Assembly (NCBI RefSeq): GCF_000308595.1
Contig: NZ_BAGA01000093.1
Location: forward strand, 1 to 39,099
DNA from: Nocardia higoensis NBRC 100133
GTDB taxonomy: Bacteria; Actinomycetota; Actinomycetes; Mycobacteriales; Mycobacteriaceae
Direction: 5' to 3'
DNA length: 39,099 bases
Of the stretch, positions 31,705 to 39,099 are shown in pieces. The notes beneath the pieces were generated by a model. The model had not been told where the DNA came from. It ran no database searches and saw only the letters and a list, made by a program, of their open reading frames with translations. A program made the translations under genes and the position numbers. The stretch's first letter is position 1, and each line of letters begins with the position of its first letter.

Positions 31705-34059
31705 TCAATCGCGGGAGAACGCCGAGGCCGCGGCCATTTCCAGATCCAGGTACGGTCTGCCGGTGACGTCTTCGACGACCTCGCGTATGACGCCGCCGCG
31801 GAACGGGAACGGTGCCCGGTACCGCGCGCTGACCGACTGACCGCTGTCCCGGCCGACCCGAACCCCTTCTCCCACACCGGAGAACACGGTGGGCTGGATC
31901 CGCATGTCCGCGAATACGCCCACCGGCTCGGTGTCTATGTAGAGCACCGCCTCCCCGCTCGGTGTGAAGCTGTCGCCGCGCGTTCCCCGCCGCTCGTAAC
32001 GGACTCCGAGAATGTGGTCACCGGTCGGCACCGGACGGTCGGAGACGATGACCTGCTCCTCTTCACCGAGGAAGTTGTAGACGTAGCACAGGCGCCCGTC
32101 CTGCAGGAACAAGGTGTGCCCGCCCCGACGGCCGCCGTGTGCGAACAGAACGCCCTCGTACGAGGGGCTGGTGATGGTGGTCTCGGCGAGCAGCGCGAAG
32201 GATCTGCCGAGGATCTCGAGTGCCGCTCCCGGCCCCACTTCGGCGATGCCCGGGTAGTAGGCCATGTGATCTCTGGCCTTGGCGTAGCCCGGGCGCTCCC
32301 GGGTCATCGTGGCGATGACGTCGAGGTCGTTGAGCGGCAGACCGTTGTACTTCTCCGCTTCCGAGAACCACAGCGCTTTCAGCTCTTCCAGCTTCTCCGG
32401 GTGCCGGTCGGCCAGATCCCGGAGCTGGCTGCGGTCGGTGTCGAGATGGAACAGCTCCCAGCGGTCGGCGTCGAAGTGGCCCCAGCCCGAGGGGCACGCC
32501 GGGTGCACGGCGTCGGCGAACCAGCCACGATGCCAGATGCCCCGGGTTCCCAGCATCGAATAGAACTGGGTGTGCTTGCCCGTGTCGGCCTCCGCGTCGT
32601 CGAACAGCGCCCGGAAACCGACCCCCTCGAGCGGACGCTGCGGCACATTGCCGACCGTGTCCGGGAACGGGACGCCGAGCAGGTCGTACACCGTGGGAGT
32701 GATGTCGCAGACGTTGACGTACTGGTGGCGCAGTTCGCCCCGGGCCGCTATTCCGGCGGGCCACGCCATCAGGCACGGGTCCGCGATGCCGCCCTCGTGC
32801 GAGGCGTACCGCTTGTACAGCTTGTACGGCGTGTTGAAGGCCATCGCCCAGCCGATGCTGTAGTGGTTGTAGGCAATCGGCGAACCGAGTTCGTCCAGCT
32901 TGGCCAGGCTGTCGTCGATCGTGTCGATATAGCCGTTGAAGAACTTCATCTCGTTCGCGGATCCGTTGGGACCGCCCTCGCCGCTGGCCCCGTTGTCGGA
33001 GAAGGCGACGATGATCGTGTTGTCCAGCTGCCCGCTCTCCTCGAGATAATCCAGCAACCGGCCGATCTGGGCGTCGGTGTAGGACAGGAACCCGGCGAAC
33101 ACCTCCGCCTGCCGCCGGAACAACCGTTTCTCCTCCTCGGACAGCGAATCCCACGGTCGCACCGTGTCCTGCGCCGGCCACGGCGCACCATCCGGACTGG
33201 TCGCATCCGAATACGGATTGATGGGCGGCAGTTCGGTGTTCTCGGGCACCAGCCCCCTGCGCTTCTGCTCGGCCAGGACGATCTCCCGGTACCGCTCGTA
33301 CCCCATGTCGAAGCGACCGCGATATCTGTCGGCCCATTCGCGCGCCACATGATGCGGTGCGTGGCCGGCGCCGGGACACAGATACAGAAACCACGGCTTG
33401 TCGGGCGCGATCACCTTCGCGTCACGGATGAACTCGATGGACCTGTCGGCCAGATCCCGCGACAGGTGGTATCCGTTCTCCGGGGAGTACGGGGGCGAGA
33501 TGGGGTGATTGTCGTAGACGAGATCGGGATACCACTGATCGGCCTCTCCGCCGAGGAATCCGTAGAAGCGTTCGAAACCGCGCCCCAGCGGCCAGTGCCG
33601 CTTCGAAGCCGCGAGATTCTCCTCCTCCAGCGGTGTCAGGTGCCATTTGCCGACAGCGTAGGTGTTCCAGCCCCGCTCGGCGAGGACTTCCGAGCACAAG
33701 GCGGTCTCGGCCGGAATCCGTCCGCTCATGCTCGGAAATCCGTCGCTGAATTCTTCGATGGTCGCCATTCCCACCGAGGTCGGGTTCCGGCCGGTCAGCA
33801 GAGCCGCGCGGCTGGGCGAACACAGGGCGGTGGTGTGGAATTGGGTGAACTGGACACCGAGTTCGGCGATCCGGCGCATGTTCGGCATCTCGACCAGGCC
33901 GCCGTAACAGTCCCAGGTCCCGATTCCGATGTCGTCCCACACCAGGTACAGCACGTTCGGTGCGCCCGGCGGCGCTGTGGGCTCGACATAGGGCGCCCAG
34001 TCGGCGACCGAATCACGGATGTCGAGCGCGATGTGCCCGCGGAATTCCTGAGCCATCAT
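31705..34059 (-). CDS. Arylsulfatase-type sulfatase (Cys type)
   Basis: This 784-residue sulfatase has the Asp metal ligands D42 and D43 (YLVWDDIGIG), the modification site C80 in CSPSRAALLTGR, and a later NDNTIIVAFSDNGASGEGG metal site near residue 350. After conversion of C80 to formylglycine it would hydrolyse sulfate esters. The size and C-terminal beta domain (EEQVIVSDRPVPTGDHIL) match the large mycobacterial arylsulfatases (about 787 residues). There is no signal peptide, so it is cytoplasmic. GGAGGTGG precedes the tandem ATGs at 34059 and 34056, and the second may be the better spaced start. It is co-transcribed with FGE. Confidence 0.94.
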   Translation of the reverse strand: MMAQEFRGHIALDIRDSVADWAPYVEPTAPPGAPNVLYLVWDDIGIGTWDCYGGLVEMPNMRRIAELGVQFTQFHTTALCSPSRAALLTGRNPTSVGMATIEEFSDGFPSMSGRIPAETALCSEVLAERGWNTYAVGKWHLTPLEEENLAASKRHWPLGRGFERFYGFLGGEADQWYPDLVYDNHPISPPYSPENGYHLSRDLADRSIEFIRDAKVIAPDKPWFLYLCPGAGHAPHHVAREWADRYRGRFDMGYERYREIVLAEQKRRGLVPENTELPPINPYSDATSPDGAPWPAQDTVRPWDSLSEEEKRLFRRQAEVFAGFLSYTDAQIGRLLDYLEESGQLDNTIIVAFSDNGASGEGGPNGSANEMKFFNGYIDTIDDSLAKLDELGSPIAYNHYSIGWAMAFNTPYKLYKRYASHEGGIADPCLMAWPAGIAARGELRHQYVNVCDITPTVYDLLGVPFPDTVGNVPQRPLEGVGFRALFDDAEADTGKHTQFYSMLGTRGIWHRGWFADAVHPACPSGWGHFDADRWELFHLDTDRSQLRDLADRHPEKLEELKALWFSEAEKYNGLPLNDLDVIATMTRERPGYAKARDHMAYYPGIAEVGPGAALEILGRSFALLAETTITSPSYEGVLFAHGGRRGGHTLFLQDGRLCYVYNFLGEEEQVIVSDRPVPTGDHILGVRYERRGTRGDSFTPSGEAVLYIDTEPVGVFADMRIQPTVFSGVGEGVRVGRDSGQSVSARYRAPFPFRGGVIREVVEDVTGRPYLDLEMAAASAFSRD

Positions 34060-34422
34060 CCACCTCCGGGTCGGCGAACAATCGGTTCACCGGTGATCGA
34101 TTTCTCGGCCCCCTACCCCGTTTTCCGGACTGATGACCGGAACGTTCGGCAATTCTCCATCCATCGTCTCCGCTGCGGCGACATCGGCGATCGGAGTCGG
34201 CATCTACAGGCTATCGGCCGACGGGCGGGCCGGCAGGGAATCGAACCGGACGATATGGGAGGGCGGCCTGATCGTGACCAGCCGACCCCCGTTCCGGTTT
34301 CCGGCCCGGATCGGCGCCGGGCCAGGGCGGACATCAATTCGCCACTCCGCACCAGTCCATCGCCGTCAGCCCCGAAATCGTTGTCGCGGGGACGTTTTCG
34401 TCCATCGAGCACGACCCGCCCG

Positions 34423-34515
34423 CCCGGTGCGCTCTCGGACCCGCTCGAAAACCGCGGCGAAGCCCTGGCCACCGCCGATGCCCATGGCACCTGAGCACCG
34501 CCCAGCGGTGACCTG
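34423..34515 (-). pseudogene. Thiolase C-terminus-like fragment
   Basis: On the minus strand, one frame reads GAMGIGGGQGFAAVFERV, similar to the Gly-rich GxGQG segment and final helix that close thiolases. The sequence before it in this frame becomes Arg-rich with no conserved thiolase core. It may be the end of a decayed gene. The match is short and could be coincidental. Confidence 0.3.
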
Positions 34516-34553
34516 CCGTCGCGCCCTTCGACGGCATCGAATCGGCCTTCCGT

Positions 34554-34778
34554 GTGGACGATTTCGTCTCCCCCGATCGCCGCGCAGATCGAGGATCGCA
34601 CCGCCACCGCGCGATCGGCACCGTCATCGGCGGTCTCGGCGGCGCGGCCGTGGGCTGTGTCCTCAGCGGCATCGCCGGCGCGACCGTTGTGGCCGCGGCG
34701 ATCGTCGGCCTCTTCGGCGGCTTCCCGCCCACCGCTGCCGTCGGCTGCCCCGGCGGCGTCGGCCCCCGGATGCTGCGC
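34554..34778 (+). pseudogene. Glycine-zipper membrane segment, possibly a remnant
   Basis: From a GTG at 34554 the frame has strong third-position C/G preference and encodes a polar start (DDFVSPDRRADRGSHRH), then a hydrophobic Gly-zipper stretch (IGGLGGAAVGCVLSG and AGATVVAAAIVGLFGGF). It then runs, without a stop, into sequence resembling another protein. No ribosome site is seen. It may be the start of a small membrane protein that lost its end. Confidence 0.3.
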
Positions 34779-34880
34779 GGTGGCGGCAGAAGTCGCCGAC
34801 GGCCTGTTCGTCCACCCGTTCCTCACGATATACGGGGGGTCGCCACCGCGGCGCTGGCCGCGGGCGGACGTCGTGCGCGC
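34731..34880 (+). pseudogene. Frameshifted LLM-class F420-dependent oxidoreductase fragment
   Basis: One frame gives GVGPRMLR up to about 34778. The next frame continues AVAAEVADGLFVHPFLT, and a return to the first frame gives ATAALAAGG. Joined, they resemble the VGPRM-lr-AgEvADG-HPF core of luciferase-like F420-dependent oxidoreductases. Two frameshifts and the lack of the remaining protein mark it as a dead fragment. Confidence 0.45.
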
Positions 34881-35052
34881 ATGCAGGGTGTCGACGGCAT
34901 TCGTGCTCGAGCTGAACAGACCCAGCTACATCGCCGGGCGCTCCGTGGACAGCGGCGAGTGAGTGCACGTGCTCTCGCGCGCGATGCTGGACGACTCGTT
35001 CGCCAGCATGACGCTCAAACGACGCCTCGACGCCGGCGAGATCTCGATGTCG

Positions 35053-35196
35053 GACACCGCGCCCGGCACCGTCGCCGGCCGGGTGGCCATCGCCGATATC
35101 GACACCGCCGCGTCGGCTCTCGCACAGGCCGCGCAGGCCGCCGAGCAGTGGCGGCAGGCACCGGTGTCCGTCCGGGTCGACGAGTGGCTGGAACTG
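35053..35196 (+). pseudogene. Aldehyde dehydrogenase N-terminal fragment
   Basis: The frame reads APGTVAGRVAIADIDTAASA then QAAEQWRQAPVSVRVDEWLEL, which resembles the N-terminal region of aldehyde dehydrogenases (NPATGevigrva, then dvdaAv..A..A...W...p...R...l), closest to methylmalonate-semialdehyde dehydrogenase types. After about 35200 the similarity is lost. No catalytic Cys or cofactor loop is present. Confidence 0.35.
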
Positions 35197-35330
35197 CAGT
35201 GCCATGCCGTGTCCGCGGTCAGGATCGTGGCGCCCTTGGTCGTGGCATCGTCGAGGCAGTTGTGGAAACTGTGCGGATACCGGCCGGTGACCAGCAGCGT
35301 CACCGCCGCGACGATCAGGTTCGAACAGCC
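35180..35330 (-). pseudogene. Possible DUF4389-like fragment
   Basis: The minus strand reads NLIVAAVTLLVTGRYPHSFH, like the LLFTGRYPRGLF segment of DUF4389 membrane proteins. The following residues (CLDDATTKGATILT, then DTG) keep only faint similarity. It overlaps the aldehyde dehydrogenase-like fragment at its edge. Support is weak. Confidence 0.25.
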
Positions 35331-35573
35331 ACAGCCGGCGGGACGGCGCCGGGTCGTACGACGAGCGCAGCGACACGGGGCGCGCGGGCCGGCATTCGTC
35401 GTTCATGACGACTGGTCGGGTAGCTCTTGGACCGCTGTGAACCAGGAGACATGTGCGCCGTGTGTTGGACAGCCCGCAATGCCCAGACGCCCACCGCTTC
35501 GCGGCCATGTCGCGACACACCCGGCAGGTATCCTGAACGTGGGGTCGGGTATCAGAACGTGAGGACGCTCGGC

Positions 35574-38500
35574 ATGAGCGAAGAAAGGGACGAATCCGCG
35601 CCCCCGCTGGAACAGACGCAACGCGCCGCGGCGCCGAACCGACGAGGTGCGGGCCCGGCGGAGACCGAGATAATCGAGGGACTGAACGCGGCCGGCTTCG
35701 AAGATCCGGTCGAGATCGGCCGTGGCGGGTTCGGCGTCGTGTACCGGTGCAGGCAACCGGACCTCGATCGCACGGTCGCCGTGAAGGTTCTCACCGCCTT
35801 CGACGGGCAGAACACCGCGCGTTTCCTGCGTGAAGAGCGCGCCATGGGACGGCTGACCGGCCACCCGAACATCGTCGACATCCTGCAGATCGGCAGCACC
35901 GGCGACGGGCATCCCTTCATCGTCATGCCCTACTACGCGCTCGGCTCGCTCGCCGATCGTCTCCGCACCTCGGGTCCCTTCGGTCACGAAGACACCGTGC
36001 GGATCGGGGTGAAGATCGCGGGCGCACTCGCGGCCGCGCACCGGATGAACATCCTGCACCGCGATGTCAAACCCGCCAACATCCTGCTCTCGGAATACGG
36101 GGAGCCCGCTCTGACGGATTTCGGCATCGCGCACCTTCCCGGCGGTTTCGAAACCGCCGCCGGGCTGGTCACCGGGTCACCGGCCTACACCGCACCGGAA
36201 ATCCTCTCCGGCGCGCACGCCACCGCCGCGTCCGACATCTACGGCCTCGGCGCCACCCTGCTCGCCACGTTGACCGGGCACGCGGCCTTCGAACGGCGTT
36301 CCGGGGAGAAGGTCGTCGCCCATTTCGTTCGGGTCGTCTCCGAGCCCACGCCCGATCTCGGCGAACTCGGTGTGGCCGAAGACGTCGCCGCCGTCATCGA
36401 CCGAGCGATGTCGCCCGATCCCGCCGATCGCCCCAGCGCTGTCGAACTCGCCGACGAGCTCCGGGCATGCCAGGCCAGGCACGGCTTCGCCGTCGACTAT
36501 CCGTCGATACCGGCCGAGGGCGAGGAACCCCGTCGGCGGTCGGCTGTCTCCCCCGCGCCGACGCACCGCGCTGCCGCACGGAACAACAATCTCCCCGCGG
36601 AACTGACCTCGTTCGTCGGACGACGACAGGAGCTGAGCGACGCGAAGAACGTCATCACCTCGACGCGGCTGCTGACCCTGACCGGGATGAGCGGTGTGGG
36701 CAAGACCCGTCTGGCGTTGCGCATCATGGCCGGGGTGCAACGAAAGTTCCGGGACGGCGTCTGGCTGGTCGAGCTCGCAGACCTGCATGATCCCTCACTT
36801 CTCGTCCCCACGATCATGACCGCTCTCGGCATCCGGGAGCTGACGTCACAACCCGCGGGCCAGGCACTCGACGACTTCCTCGACTCCCGGCAGATTCTGG
36901 TGGCGCTCGACAGTTGCGAGAGCTCGATCGACGAGGTCGCCGCGCTGGCGGCGACTCTGCTGCGCTCACATGCCGACCTGCACATTCTGGCGACGAGTAT
37001 CGAACCGCTCGGCGTCAGGGGCGAGGTGGTGCTGCCGGTATCTCCGATGGCGGTGCCCGACGATCACCACGCCACCGTGCGACTGTTGCAGCGCACCGAC
37101 ACGGCGAAGCTGTTCGCCGACCGCGCGACGGCCGCCGACCCCGCCTTCGCGATCACCGACGCGAACAAGACCACGGTGGCACAGATCTGTCGGCGACTCG
37201 ACGGGCTGCCCTTGGCCGTGGAGTTGGCGGCCGCGCGGCTGCGCACCATGACGCTCGAGCAATTGGCGGCCGGTCTCACCGACCGTTGGGCTCTGCTCAC
37301 TCGTGGCGCCCGCGACGCCCCGTCGCGGCAGCAGACACTGCGCGCGGGCATCGACTGGACCTACGAGCTGTGCACCGACGACGAGCAGCGGATGTGGGCG
37401 CGACTGTCGGTGTTCGCAGGCAGCTTCGAACTCTCCGCGGCGCAGGACATCTGCGGTGACGACTTGTCCCCCGCCGCGGCGATCGACCTCGTCGCGGCAC
37501 TGGTCGACAAGTCGATCGTCATCCGCGCACAGATGACCGGCGAATCGGAGCGGTTGCAGCTACTCGATGCCATCCGGCAGTACGGCCGTGAGAAGGCCGT
37601 GGCCCGCGGCGAATACGAGGCGCTGCGCGAACGCCACCTGCACTGGTACAGCCAGCTTGTCCTGGGCGCCTACCAGGACTGGATCAGCCCCAGACAGCTC
37701 GACTGGATGTCGCGCGTCGAGCGCGAGCGCTCGAATCTGCGAGAAGCGCAGGAGTACAACCTTTCCCTGGCCGGCGCCGAGCACGCGGAGACCGCGCAAC
37801 TGATCAGTGCGGGACTCGTCCCCTACTGGCTGTCACGAGGACTGCTGAGCGAGGGGCGGCACTGGCTCGAACGGGCACTGTCGCACACCCCCGAACACGG
37901 AGGGCTGCCACGGGCGCGGGCTCTGCTGGCCGACGGCGTGCTGGCATCGGTCCAGAAGGATTTCCCGGCGCAGGCGGCGACGGCCCGTGAGATCCGGGCG
38001 CTCGCCGAGGCCGCACACGATCCCGCCATACGGACCATTGCCGCCAAGGCCGAAGGCTATATCGCTCTCTACGAGGGAGAGGGGGCGCGAGCCTGCGCCC
38101 TCTTCGAGCAGGACACGGCGCGTGGACCCGACGAAGGCTTGGGCACCTACGTCTGGGACCAGCTGATCCTCGGTGTGGCATACGATCTCGACGACAACTT
38201 CGAACGCGCCCGCACATGTCTGGAAGAAGTCCTCGCCATCACCGACAAGCACGGCGAGTCGGTCTATCGGTCCTATGCGCTCTGGGCGCTGGGTACCGCG
38301 TACTTCCGGCACGGCGATCTCGAAGACGCCACCCGGCTGCTGCACCAGGGACTGCGCCTCACCAACCTGATCGACGCCCCGCTCACCCGGGCATCGGGAC
38401 TCGAAGTACTGGCGTGGGTGGCGTGCCGCCGGCGCGAGTTCACCCGCGCCGCGACACTACTCGGCGCGGCCTCGGCGATGGGCGCCGCGATCGGGAGCTC

Positions 38501-38888
38501 GTCGGTTATGTTCGGAGTCCAGATGCGCCACCACGACCAGTGCGAACGCGACGCCAGGAGCGCGCTCGGTGAGCGCGCCTTCGACAGCGCCTACCGCACA
38601 GGTAGCCGGTTCGACAGCACCGATGCGGTCGCCTACGCGCTGGGCGAGCGACAACCGGGCACAGCCACGACGCCGGGCGCGGATCCGCTGACCGCGCGGG
38701 AACGCGAAATCGCCGCACTGGTCGCCCAGGGCAACACCAACAGCGCGATCGCCGCGAAGCTGTTCATCTCCCCGCGCACGGTGGCCGGGCACGTCGAACA
38801 CATCCTCGCGAAACTGGGCTTCACCTCACGGACCCAGATCGCCGCGTGGGTGCACGACACCGGCGACAGCACAGCGCACTCGGCGTGA
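35574..38888 (+). CDS. pknK: PknK-like Ser/Thr kinase, ATPase, LuxR-type regulator
   Basis: This 1104-residue protein has four parts. The kinase domain (about 45-295) has the Gly loop GRGGFGVVY, catalytic K71, HRD at 162-164, DFG at 182-184 and APE at 207-209, so it should be active. An STAND-type ATPase follows, with Walker A GMSGVGKT at 371-378 and a Walker B-like ILVALDSCE near 441. A helical TPR-like region spans roughly 640-1000. A LuxR helix-turn-helix begins near 1039 (LTAREREIAALVAQGNTNSA). M. tuberculosis PknK (Rv3080c, 1110 residues) has the same layout and regulates transcription and growth in stress. ATG at 35574 has GAGGA upstream. It is a soluble protein with no transmembrane helix. 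Confidence 0.94.
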   Translation: MSEERDESAPPLEQTQRAAAPNRRGAGPAETEIIEGLNAAGFEDPVEIGRGGFGVVYRCRQPDLDRTVAVKVLTAFDGQNTARFLREERAMGRLTGHPNIVDILQIGSTGDGHPFIVMPYYALGSLADRLRTSGPFGHEDTVRIGVKIAGALAAAHRMNILHRDVKPANILLSEYGEPALTDFGIAHLPGGFETAAGLVTGSPAYTAPEILSGAHATAASDIYGLGATLLATLTGHAAFERRSGEKVVAHFVRVVSEPTPDLGELGVAEDVAAVIDRAMSPDPADRPSAVELADELRACQARHGFAVDYPSIPAEGEEPRRRSAVSPAPTHRAAARNNNLPAELTSFVGRRQELSDAKNVITSTRLLTLTGMSGVGKTRLALRIMAGVQRKFRDGVWLVELADLHDPSLLVPTIMTALGIRELTSQPAGQALDDFLDSRQILVALDSCESSIDEVAALAATLLRSHADLHILATSIEPLGVRGEVVLPVSPMAVPDDHHATVRLLQRTDTAKLFADRATAADPAFAITDANKTTVAQICRRLDGLPLAVELAAARLRTMTLEQLAAGLTDRWALLTRGARDAPSRQQTLRAGIDWTYELCTDDEQRMWARLSVFAGSFELSAAQDICGDDLSPAAAIDLVAALVDKSIVIRAQMTGESERLQLLDAIRQYGREKAVARGEYEALRERHLHWYSQLVLGAYQDWISPRQLDWMSRVERERSNLREAQEYNLSLAGAEHAETAQLISAGLVPYWLSRGLLSEGRHWLERALSHTPEHGGLPRARALLADGVLASVQKDFPAQAATAREIRALAEAAHDPAIRTIAAKAEGYIALYEGEGARACALFEQDTARGPDEGLGTYVWDQLILGVAYDLDDNFERARTCLEEVLAITDKHGESVYRSYALWALGTAYFRHGDLEDATRLLHQGLRLTNLIDAPLTRASGLEVLAWVACRRREFTRAATLLGAASAMGAAIGSSSVMFGVQMRHHDQCERDARSALGERAFDSAYRTGSRFDSTDAVAYALGERQPGTATTPGADPLTAREREIAALVAQGNTNSAIAAKLFISPRTVAGHVEHILAKLGFTSRTQIAAWVHDTGDSTAHSA

Positions 38889-38920
38889 ACCGCGCCCTGC
38901 TGGCACTGCTGATCGGCAAG

Positions 38921-39099
38921 CTATTCGGCCGTAGTCTTCGTCGGATGGCCGTAGCGGGTGGAACGTTTGACGCCGAGGATGTCGGCGACCTGCTGCACGG
39001 TGTGCCGGCGTTCGTCGTAGAACCATTGCGCAGTCGTGGCCTGAGCGGCGGCGAGTTTCGGGCGCCGGCCGCCGCGGGTGTCGGCGACGATCAGGGCAG
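38921..39099 (-). CDS. Serine recombinase C-terminus, partial (right edge)
   Basis: The minus strand is open from the right edge to TAG at 38923-38921. The 58 complete codons read RGGRRPKLAAAQ, then YDERRHTVQQVADILGVKRS, ending TRYGHPTKTTAE. This matches the C-terminal helix-turn-helix of resolvase/invertase serine recombinases (GRPxKLt..Q, LY, TvaeIA..lgVsrsTlYrh). The catalytic domain lies beyond the edge, if it exists, so whether the gene is intact cannot be told. The Gly replacing the usual Arg in TRYGH is a small deviation. Such genes often belong to transposons or integrated elements. Confidence 0.7.
   Translation of the reverse strand, partial: ALIVADTRGGRRPKLAAAQATTAQWFYDERRHTVQQVADILGVKRSTRYGHPTKTTAE

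Larger units (their letters stand above)
34060..35573. other. Gene-poor 1.5 kb with degraded gene fragments
   Basis: No intact gene can be supported between the sulfatase and the PknK-like gene. Long frames exist only because of high GC; most read as Arg/Pro-rich shadows. Inside are short stretches that resemble enzymes in different frames and on both strands, listed separately. From 34060 to about 34420 I recognise nothing beyond the sulfatase promoter region. From 35410 to 35573 lies the upstream region of the PknK-like gene, with TATCCT at about 35529 as a possible -10 box and no clear -35. Confidence 0.5.

Noticed and set aside
34226..34260. GGTTCGATTCCC on the minus strand, resembling a tRNA T-arm
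   Set aside because: The bases on either side of the TTCGATT loop do not pair to form a T-stem, and no matching anticodon arm or acceptor stem is present.
34663..35520. 285-codon minus-strand frame opposite the fragment region
   Set aside because: The product is Arg/His/Gly-rich with no domain, and there is no ribosome site; only the short peptide segments reported separately look protein-like.

Overview
The window comes from a high-GC actinobacterium of the Mycobacteriales. A Nocardia-like genome fits best, but that is an inference. Support comes from the gene order thrS, HIT protein, pgsA, PIM acyltransferase, pimA, NUDIX protein, pdxS, tesB, pdxT, yebC, which matches the mycobacterial Rv2614c-Rv2603c block, and from a wax ester synthase, a SulP-carbonic anhydrase fusion and a PknK-type kinase. 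No rRNA, tRNA, CRISPR array, complete insertion sequence or prophage was seen.

Layout. (1) 1-1019, minus: the start of an unrecognised gene cut by the left edge, then a macro-domain protein. (2) 1193-8698, minus: a tightly packed seven-gene operon of the MSMEG_0565-0572 / Sll0783-0787 type, related to the Nit1C nitrilase clusters linked to nitrogen starvation and, in some bacteria, cyanide assimilation. It encodes a nitrogen-starvation protein, a radical SAM enzyme, a GNAT-AIR-synthase fusion, a nitrilase, a flavin oxidoreductase, a second nitrilase homologue and a glycosyltransferase. The second nitrilase homologue has lost two of its three catalytic residues. (3) 9136-19652, minus: housekeeping genes for YebC, PLP synthase (PdxS/PdxT), acyl-CoA thioesterase, phosphatidylinositol and its mannosides, a HIT protein and ThrRS, with several hairpin terminators. 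Two short reading frames, of 30 and 24 codons, sit in this block. (4) 19918-23431, minus: a FhuF-like Fe-S protein, a PGPGW membrane protein and a SulP-STAS-carbonic anhydrase fusion. (5) 24079-30744: a stress or dormancy-like set. It holds a GerW-like protein (minus), a DUF2267 protein (plus), a hibernation-factor-like protein (minus), and a plus-strand run of wax ester synthase/DGAT, Hsp20, a short-chain dehydrogenase and a tandem universal stress protein. (6) 30758-34059, minus: a Cys-type sulfatase followed by its formylglycine-generating enzyme. (7) 34060-35573: 1.5 kb without an intact gene, holding short frameshifted pieces of unrelated enzymes. (8) 35574-38888, plus: a PknK-like kinase/ATPase/LuxR regulator, followed by the C-terminus of a serine recombinase cut by the right edge.

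How the parts work together. Region 2 looks like one pathway on a small nitrogen compound whose product is unknown. Region 3 couples PIM lipid synthesis to vitamin B6 and translation genes. Region 5 gathers functions that in Mycobacterium tuberculosis are typical of the DosR dormancy response (small heat-shock protein, USP, triacylglycerol synthase, ribosome hibernation). No convincing DosR boxes were found, so shared regulation remains a hypothesis. Region 7 and the recombinase fragment suggest genome turnover at the right end.
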